Position numbers and translations under genes: made by a program | In this document: one piece after another, positions 21,786-64,000 of the stretch | How the letters are laid out: every line of letters starts with the position of its first letter | Position numbering within the stretch: the stretch's first letter is position 1 | Notes under the pieces: model-generated | Databases searched by the model: none | Seen by the model: the letters and a program-made list of their open reading frames with translations, nothing else | Told to the model about the DNA's origin: nothing | DNA from: Xiphophorus maculatus | Taxonomy: Eukaryota > Chordata > Actinopteri > Cyprinodontiformes > Poeciliidae | DNA: 64,000 nucleotides | NCBI RefSeq assembly: GCF_002775205.1 | Contig: NC_036447.1 | Location: 1,972,501 to 2,036,500 of the forward strand | Reading direction: 5' to 3'

Positions 21786-22127
21786 TGTCATGTTCTGTGT
21801 TTTTCCTGTGTATTTATTTAGAGTTTTCTGTGTCCCTGAGTCTTCGTCTTGTCCTGTCTTCCCCTTGATTGTTTCCCAGGTGTGTCTTGTTTCTGTGATT
21901 ACCCTCCTGTGTATTTAATGTCACCTGTGTCTCAGCGTCGGGTCCTTGTCAATGTGTCTTGTCCATGTAGCCTGTTGCTACCAGTGCTGAGCCCTAGCCT
22001 GCCGCTCGACTGTGCTGCCAGGTTTTGTGGACTTTGGAATTTATTTTCACCAATAAATCACCATAATCATCTTATCCTGGGTCTGCTGCGTCTGCCTCAC
22101 CACCATTCACCACACCATCTCATGACA
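21786..22127 (+). mobile_element. Solo LTR (342 bp) with 5-bp target duplication
   Basis: The element begins TGTCATG and ends CATGACA, an inverted terminal repeat of LTR type (TG...CA). It is flanked by exact AAGTT duplications at 21781-21785 and 22128-22132. Inside are a TATA-like 'gtgtatttaatg' near 21910 and AATAAA near 22052, as expected for an LTR promoter and poly(A) signal in + orientation. No internal retroelement genes remain, so it is a recombination-derived solo LTR, probably Gypsy-like. It lies about 0.8 kb upstream of the SLC24A3 start codon. Confidence 0.8.
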
Positions 22128-22637
22128 AAGTTGTGTTTTAGTGGCACATTAATTTTAGCATAACTTCTTTTGTTTTGTGGTTTTTGCATTTTGTCATCCC
22201 TTCTGGGTCATCTTAGAAAAATGGCTTTTGTTGTTAATTGCTGCTAAGTAAATGAACAGGATAATGACCTTTGTTAATGCTTGTAACATTGTAAATCAAA
22301 TTATTTACATGCCCATCATTGGTCTGCATGTGTATCGAATTACATGTGTTAGAACATTCCTTCAGTGCTTCTAACTGGTTTTAATGTGAGTGAGTTCATT
22401 TCTGGGTTGGGCCCCAGTGAATCCTAGGAACGCCTCTGGAAAGAAAACCTAAAACACATGTAAAGGTGCTGAAGGTTGAGAGAGACAGACAGCGGCCGGC
22501 CTGTGAGATTTATTGTTTCTTTGTTTCTTTATTTATTCGCAGCAGTGCTCAGCCTCCAGATTATTGCGTGCCTGTGAGAGTGCGCGCTCCCCGCACCTCG
22601 CTCTCCCTCTCTGTTTCTCAGCAGCAGACACGCATCC

Positions 22638-22697
22638 ATGGAGCGCTCCCGCAGCCGCCCGCAGCCTCCCCGCCTCGGAAACCAGATTCTAACATGA
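22638..22697 (+). CDS. Upstream ORF 1 in the SLC24A3 leader (19 codons)
   Basis: An ATG in the context atccATGg opens a 19-codon, Arg/Pro/Ser-rich frame ending TGA at 22695-22697. The +4 G and the C at -3 give a moderate start context. It overlaps uORF 2 by four bases (ATGA). It matters only if transcription begins upstream of 22638. Confidence 0.35.
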   Translation: MERSRSRPQPPRLGNQILT

Positions 22698-22723
22698 CAT
22701 TAGGAGACAACCCGGCTCTCTGA
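22694..22723 (+). CDS. Upstream ORF 2 in the SLC24A3 leader (9 codons)
   Basis: ATG at 22694 (context aacATGa, A at -3) opens MTLGDNPAL then TGA. It ends about 200 bases upstream of the main start, which leaves room for reinitiation. Confidence 0.35.
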   Translation: MTLGDNPAL

Positions 22724-22920
22724 AACAGGAGCTCAGTTCGGTTCGGCCCGCTTTGCCTCACAGAACCTCCCCGGTATCACTGCCCAACTTTTTACCCCCC
22801 TCTCCTTCACTTCGGGGGGCAGAAAGCTGCTTCCCTGGGATTACCGGAGCTCCTGCTTCATCCCTGCTCTGGTTCTGTGGCGGCTTCAGGCGGCAGGAGG
22901 AAGGGGTGGGGGAGATTCGT

Positions 22921-58355
<35,435 letters not shown>

Positions 58356-59181
58356 CCCCCGCCGCCCCTCTGCCTCTTCCTCCTCATCCTCCTCCTTGTC
58401 ATCGTGCGCTGGCTTGCGGAGGGAGAGAAACTCAACCTGGCTTCCGGTTTGTCGGCGCCTCGGAATCGAGTCCGACCTTTTCTTTGTTTAGGAAACCACA
58501 GCTTCGTTTGAAACGTCTTGAGGAAGACGCGGAAGGTTTGGGTTCGCTTCTGGAACCGGATCGGATGGCCAAAGATGGCGCCCCGGCGGCGGAGGTTGTT
58601 GCCAGTCGCGAACCAACCAGTTTCGGCTGAACTGAACAGCTTCATGGCGACAGTTAGGCGAGCAGCTCCTGTTATGTAAGAGAGGAATCAGCGATTTTTA
58701 GCATTTTTACAAGTTTGGGTTTAAGCACAAAATTAAGGTATTTTTAAGTGGAATAGAGATTTCTCTGTATATATTTGAGGATTATATAGGAACTTATTTT
58801 AGCTGTTGAAATTGAGTCTTTTCTGCACAACTGAAGGACCCGAGGAAGCAGTTAAGTGATATTTGGTGTTGCTTCAACTTGTCCTCCGTTGCATGCTGTT
58901 CGCCACAGCGGTCGCTTCGCTCTCACAGAGAATCTACACGTTTAACACTTTTAATATTTAGGCCGTTTTCTTCCATATCCAAGTAGATGTGGTTTTACCA
59001 AACCGACGAATGAAAGGGACCTACTCCAGCACTGTCACTTTAACCTAGAGAAATCTATTTCTGTAAGAGCGGTCTGCGGTTTTCTGGAAGTGTGTATCTG
59101 CTGCCTGTAGACCTCCTGTTAATCTTTTAGTTGTTGTTTAAAACCAAAAAAGTATTTTTAGGGTAAAGGTCATAGATTGAC

Positions 59182-59212
59182 CGTGTGTGTGTGTTTGTGT
59201 GTGTGTGTGTGG
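59182..59212. repeat. (GT)n microsatellite in the 3' UTR
   Basis: About 15 GT units with one TT interruption. Confidence 0.85.
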
Positions 59213-59832
59213 ATACCACTGCTTCTGGGAAGACATCATCATGATTTATTTATGAATTAACTTATTCAAAGATCATGTCTGAACAGTAGTCAGTGCTCTC
59301 CGAGGCGCACGGTGAACTCTGCGATGCGCCACACCTAACATTTAATCTAACTACTGATGTTGTTTTTACAGATCTTTATAATTTATAAGTTTTGTACAGT
59401 TTAGTTCAAACACATGAGACATCGTGGAGCATCCTCCTCCTCCTCGCGTTAAAATAGTGATGAACTGTGGCTGTAAAAGATTGGTTTAAGGAGAACAGGA
59501 AGTGACGGCATGCCAGCGTTTGAGCTTTTACAGCGTGTTATTCCTCTGCCGTCTCTTATATTTCAGACTTTAATGCTAGAGGCAGGAGTTAAGATGCATT
59601 AATGTTATATCAGCTTTAGGGTTTTAGGGTTTTTCTTATTTATTTGAACTTTGTTTTGCTTCTCTTCTCTTTTTCTCAGGGTGGAATAATGAGAGAACAT
59701 TCAACTGCAATTATTTTTGAAAAGCAAAACCTGCAGTAATTTGAATATATTGTAGATTTTCACCATTAATATTTAATCAAATATCTGCATAACTTTGGCT
59801 GAAAATATGTGATTTTCTGTATCTCGTAATGC

Positions 59833-59838
59833 AATAAA
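59833..59838 (+). terminator. Candidate poly(A) signal of SLC24A3
   Basis: A canonical AATAAA lies about 1.48 kb after the stop codon. It is the first strong signal after the GC-rich part of the 3' UTR. Confidence 0.45.
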
Positions 59839-59919
59839 GCATCAAGAAAGCCCTGCAGAGGATAGTGAGGGGAGCTGAGAAGATCATTACCTGCATTTCT
59901 ATTGACCATATAATTGCAC

Positions 59920-60290
59920 ATTTTGAAAATAAACTAATTTGCTTAATGGAAACACACCAATTTAAAAGAAGCTCTTGTTTTTTGTTTAAAATAATGTTTG
60001 GACATTAGGACGAGCTGCTTTTTCGCCGTATCAAAATTGGTTTATTTCGCTAAACTGCAGTGGAAACACCTTTTCACATCACGAGTCACATGGTCAACAA
60101 CCGGATGTTTCCATTGACGCAAACCATGAACACGACAGGAAGTAGTTGGAGGATCATGGCGTTTGGGTCATATTCATGTTGTTTAATGACTTATTGCAAT
60201 TATTCACATGTGATTTTATTTGCTTTTCTTATTCAATGAAAACACAGCAATTGGAAAATTGTGTCCTTTTTGTCGTTAGCAGAATATTGA
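59920..60290 (-). repeat. Interspersed repeat, inverted partner of 51340-51690
   Basis: 'taatgacttattgcaattat', 'tcacatgtgattttatttgc' and 'attcaatgaaaacacagc' are the reversed, diverged counterparts of the intron-6 copy. Confidence 0.55.
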
Positions 60291-60839
60291 CAAAGTATTT
60301 GAGGCAAACAGGAACCTAAAAAAATAATTTAAAAACTACAGTAGTTATTTGAATCTGAGAAAAAAGGCTGAGTAACAATTTTCCCAACTAAATCTACAGT
60401 TTTCTCTAATGTCATTTCACTCTCACTGTTTTGGATATTATTGTGTTAAGCTTTTATGCTGCCAAAGAAAGAACCAGATGCTGCCATTCAGCAGTTATTC
60501 AACCTGGTTATTTTCAAATTAAAATACCTGCAGAGCTAGGTGAATGTATGCATATATTTGAGTCAGAGTGCATTTGTGCATTTTTCTATGTTGTCTTCAA
60601 AAATCACTGCAGTTTTTTGACGTATAATTATTCCACCCTAGAGAAACTCTGATAAATCGCCAAATGCCTAGAATGATTACATGATGAATACTGTTTAGAA
60701 AAAAATTAAAGATCCTTTTTACAGTATTACTTCTGTTTCCGCATGTGTTTAAACTAAATATGGAAGTATTTGTTGCTATTTATTTTTATGAGATTCATAC
60801 CTGAAGCATCTGATGGATGTGCAGCTGCTCCCCCAGTTC

Positions 60840-60854
60840 CCACCAGAGGGCGCC
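60840..60854 (+). promoter_or_regulatory. Strong CTCF-like motif
   Basis: CCACCAGAGGGCGCC fits the CTCF core at every position and continues with the favoured GCC. It lies about 1 kb beyond the putative SLC24A3 3' end, on the + strand. Confidence 0.55.
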
Positions 60855-62132
60855 GCTGAGCATCTTTACACATCCACTAAAGCAGCTGGATTGGTTTTAT
60901 TTTCCAACACAGAGACAGATGCTTTTTTGCATGCCTCTATAACTATTAAAGTTACTTTGTGTGATTTTAACGCGTTTCTAACACCAGGTAGGCGCTGACT
61001 GCTTGGGTTATGCTGTACATATCAGGGGGAAGTTGCTACTTTAAAATCTGGAAACAGATTTCTTTAGAACATAGATCTGCAGCAGTTAGATCTGTTTATT
61101 ATTGTTGTCAAAAGTCTTTTGGATAGTTTGTAAAAGATCCATTTTTGTTGACCTCTGGGAAGAACCAGAAGGAGAAGAAAATGTTCTCGCAATAAACTGA
61201 CTTGCATAAGCTAGAAGTGTCCAGTTTGACTTACTGCTTGATTTCTTCTTCTTTCTCCTTGTTGTTGGGCTTTTTTTTTTTACCTTCTCAGACATCCTGT
61301 TGCTAAGCAGAAAATGGATAAAAGTATCTAAATATTGTCAGAGTAGAATAATGATTGTTCCCTCTGAGTCAGAGTTCGTCTCCATCCAGGATTATTGTGA
61401 TGGCAGAATGGAGCAGAAGACGGATCGATGAGTTAAGGTTCAGGAAACGTTCCTGCATTATAGCGAAAGAAAGAAGTAAAACATTATATTCAGAATCTAA
61501 AAAATCATAAACTTCTTTATAGTAACATCCCAAGTTGATTTAAAGCAATGCTCTTACTGGTCCATCAGTTCAACATACTACTTTATATATATATCAAAAA
61601 TCAAAAAACATATTTTGACAAAATAAACATTTTCAATTCAAAACTATTTTTACTGCCAGATTACTGAATAAACAGATATATGAGCTCATAAACAAAGATA
61701 TTATTGTTCTTAATTTGGTTATTCAACTATCAGGTTGATGCAAAATGATATTATACCAACAGTCATTATCCATAAATTAAATGTGTTCCAGTGAAACTCA
61801 TTTGTTGGACGCCTTTTGAAAACGGACAACCCTAAGCAGGTATTAATCAAACATTTCACTCAGGCTACATTTCTATATTAAATTGTTTTTTTATCCATGT
61901 GATGTAATATTCTGATTTTAAATGTTTTTATTAGCTGTAAGTGGAAAATCATCATAATTAACAGAAATAAAGTTTGTCAAACATCCCTCTGTGCGTAATT
62001 GTTTCACTTACTGGTAAAGTTTCTTAAATAAATTGATTATTCTATAATACAATTTATTGATTGGGTCTTTTTTCAGCTTCTAGATGTTGGACATGAAAAG
62101 TAAAAGAGAGAAAGCGCAGTCTCTGCATTCAG

Positions 62133-62145
62133 CCAGCAGGGGGCG
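62133..62145 (+). promoter_or_regulatory. Strong CTCF-like motif
   Basis: CCAGCAGGGGGCG fits the CTCF core at every position. It has the same orientation as the motif at 60840 and lies 1.3 kb from it, just upstream of a candidate promoter and first exon. Confidence 0.55.
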
Positions 62146-62149
62146 ACAT

Positions 62150-62310
62150 ACGCGCCTGTTCTCTGTCTCCTCCTCCTCTCTGACCCTCGGCTTGCCTTTG
62201 TGTTTGTCTCTAAACCATGGGACTGTCGGTGTTTTGACCAGAGGCGGACCTGATGGTTTTCATCCCGCACAGCAGCGCAGAACAACAACAGGAACTCAGA
62301 GAAGTTTCAG
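62150..62310 (+). other. Possible first exon of a downstream gene
   Basis: A strong donor (gtttcag|gtgagtgg) starts at 62311. Before it is a CpG-containing stretch with ATG at 62253 and an in-frame 19-codon run (MVFIPHSSAEQQQELREVS) reaching the donor. In human the next gene after SLC24A3 is RIN2, but the peptide does not resemble the RIN2 N-terminus I remember. It could be a 5' UTR exon. No upstream acceptor is needed if it is a first exon. Confidence 0.3.
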
Positions 62311-64000
62311 GTGAGTGGAAACTGCAGTTTTCCTGCTTTAGTCTGAGCAGAACGGCTCATTTCCAGCCTGGAGCGAGTCAGATGAGCTGCGTGTTTACTG
62401 GTCCATCAGGCAGGTTACTGAACTTGATCGCAACACTTTAAAGTTCAACATAAAAAAGTTACTATTTTCTCCAATATCTCTCTAACACGCAGGGTTTGGC
62501 TTCCTGGTGAAGCAAATACAACTGCAAAGGTTTAAAAGTTGGTATAAAAGTTTAAAATAGCCTTTTACCCTCCAATTAACTTTCCCCTGAAAAGAGTTTA
62601 TCGAAGAAATTTGCAAAAAAGCAATAAAAATTCAAAGCTAATCTTTTTATAAAAGGTTTCAGAAATTCTGGGGAACAAGACTCAGAACTCAAAACATCCC
62701 AGAGTTTTTCAGTTCTTCACTCTGCCCCTCCACAGAGCTATGAAGCATTAGGTCAGTTTTGAGCTTTAAAACTAAACTTTTGTTTTCTTTGGACTCTCTT
62801 GTACCTTCACTCCTCCTCTGGACTCTTACAACGTCCCAGAAACAAAAAAACAAAGAACTTCTAGTCATAATTGTGCAATACAGACAATTAGTCCACGTTT
62901 CCTTTTGAACAAGATAAAAATCTGGATTTCTAAACACTAATGCTTCCGTGTGGATTAGATCTAAAACAGCCATATTACTCTCACACAGTGACTGGTTTTC
63001 AATATTTTAATGATGTTTGGAGCTTACAGACATTAAGGCTCCAACAAGGGTAGAGATACCGAAAGTACATTTTCAGAATTGCTAAAATGGCCAAAATGTC
63101 TACAAAGAAAAGGTTTAATCTGGACAAACCTTTTAGCATCATCCAGACTTACGATTTTTACAAAGAAATTAGAATTAGTACTGTTATAAATTTGTGTTTT
63201 AATATTTGGAGAACATGGCAACCCCAGTATTATCCCCTTTATAGAAAAGAGGCAAGACGAACGCCAAAGATAAGTGAAACAATATAAACTGAATTGTATT
63301 GAACTGAGTCTAACTTCTAAGTAATTTCTCTATCGTGTTGCTTTTTTGTTTAATATAGCAGTAAAAAAAGTCCCTCTAATCAAAGCCAGGCTCTCCTCTG
63401 CTCGTTACTTTCACGTGTTTGACCTTTCAATGAGCCAGATTCCAAGCTCTCCTGGATTTTTCCCATTCCGACCTCATTCCTGCTGACACTGAGAGATGTT
63501 TTCCTGCAGAAACATGTCTGTACCTGACTACCTGTCATCCTCTGCGACTCTCTGCACATTTATTAGACTCTAAACTTCCTCGATTTGCTCATTTTAACCC
63601 TCTATGGAATCTGCTGAAGAGATTAGCTAAAGAGAAAAAACAACATTTGGCTCAGAGAGCTGCAGTTCCATCCTGCGATGGGGAAAGACTCAGCGGAAAG
63701 GCATTGAAATAAGAAACATACGTAACTGAGCTTGTTGGTTTTTGGGTCATGAAGCTGATTAGTGTTTCTTTCAGGGTTTTGATGGCAGCTTTCTTCTGTT
63801 TTCCTGCTAAAGCTGCTTCTTTCTGGGATAGAACCGAAGTCTGCAGGTTTATGAAAAGTGATCTCATTTTGGTTTGGAATCAGCAGCTGCAGTTACAGAA
63901 AACTGACCCTGTGGGGAATGTTGAACTGTGCAGACGAACATGTAATCAGGCCGTCTGTTTACGGTCAGTCTGCAGGTTTTCTGCGGGTTTAGAGTCTGTG
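62311..64000. other. No recognisable feature
   Basis: Mixed AT-rich DNA with short frames only. No exon, repeat or RNA gene could be supported. If a gene starts near 62310, this is part of its first intron. Confidence 0.45.

Larger units (their letters stand above)
22480..22920 (+). promoter_or_regulatory. SLC24A3 GC-rich promoter / 5' leader
   Basis: GC content and CpG density rise sharply (for example gagagtgcgcgctccccgc and gcgctcccgcagccgcccgc), as in a vertebrate CpG-island promoter. The transcription start cannot be placed. Two short upstream ORFs lie inside and are listed separately. Confidence 0.5.
58356..59855 (+). other. SLC24A3: Probable SLC24A3 3' UTR
   Basis: It runs from the stop codon to about 15-20 bases past AATAAA at 59833-59838. 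The first 300 bases are GC-rich and include 'ccaaagatggcgcc', resembling a YY1 site. A (GT)n run lies at 59182-59212. A later AATAAA near 59929 is an alternative end. The exact cleavage site needs cDNA. Confidence 0.5.

Noticed and set aside
21786-22127. Protein-coding frame within 21849-22163
   Set aside because: It lies inside the solo LTR, whose ends, duplication and TATA/poly(A) signals explain the sequence.
22753-22920. N-terminal extension of SLC24A3 upstream of 22921
   Set aside because: The frame is open back to 22753, but its first codon is TTG and no in-frame ATG lies upstream. The extra 56 residues are Pro/Ser-rich and unlike any NCKX N-terminus.

Overview
This is nuclear DNA from a ray-finned fish, most likely a percomorph teleost. 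The signs are intron-exon genes with GT-AG splicing, AT-rich non-coding DNA, and teleost-type hAT, Tc1, tRNA-headed and LINE repeats plus a solo LTR. No bacterial, phage or CRISPR features are present. The species cannot be named from the sequence.

Three protein-coding genes lie in a row on the + strand: SMIM26 (6128-6835, two exons, 97 aa, mitochondrial microprotein), DTD1 (8006-15529, five coding exons, 207 aa, D-aminoacyl-tRNA deacylase, with a predicted spliced 3' UTR exon at 17242-17760) and SLC24A3/NCKX3 (22921-58355, 17 coding exons, 657 aa, K+-dependent Na+/Ca2+ exchanger). All exon phases close without a frameshift. The order and orientation match my memory of human chromosome 20p11. 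The genes are unrelated in function, so this looks like conserved synteny and not a pathway cluster.

Layout: 1-5930 is AT-rich DNA with no recognised gene and a diverged three-copy tandem repeat. 5930-6840 is the SMIM26 promoter and gene. 7860-17760 is DTD1, whose intron 4 carries a VNTR, a tRNA-headed repeat and a possible antisense exon. 17760-22480 is intergenic, with decayed Tc1 DNA and a solo LTR flanked by a 5-bp TSD. 22480-59860 is SLC24A3. Its long introns 1 and 2 hold repeats and candidate regulatory blocks; its 3' half is compact. 59860-64000 is downstream DNA with two strong CTCF-like motifs and a possible 5' exon of the next gene.

The most unusual structure is in SLC24A3 intron 6 (48746-50027). 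It is a near-perfect foldback element with two 389-bp inverted arms, each holding six copies of a 42-bp minisatellite, bounded by 6-bp target duplications. A 5'-truncated LINE has inserted at its central hairpin with its own 14-bp duplication. The window also has an excess of short, perfect, small-loop inverted repeats.

Exon boundaries were deduced from splice sites, reading frame and remembered family sequences. No alignment or search was run.
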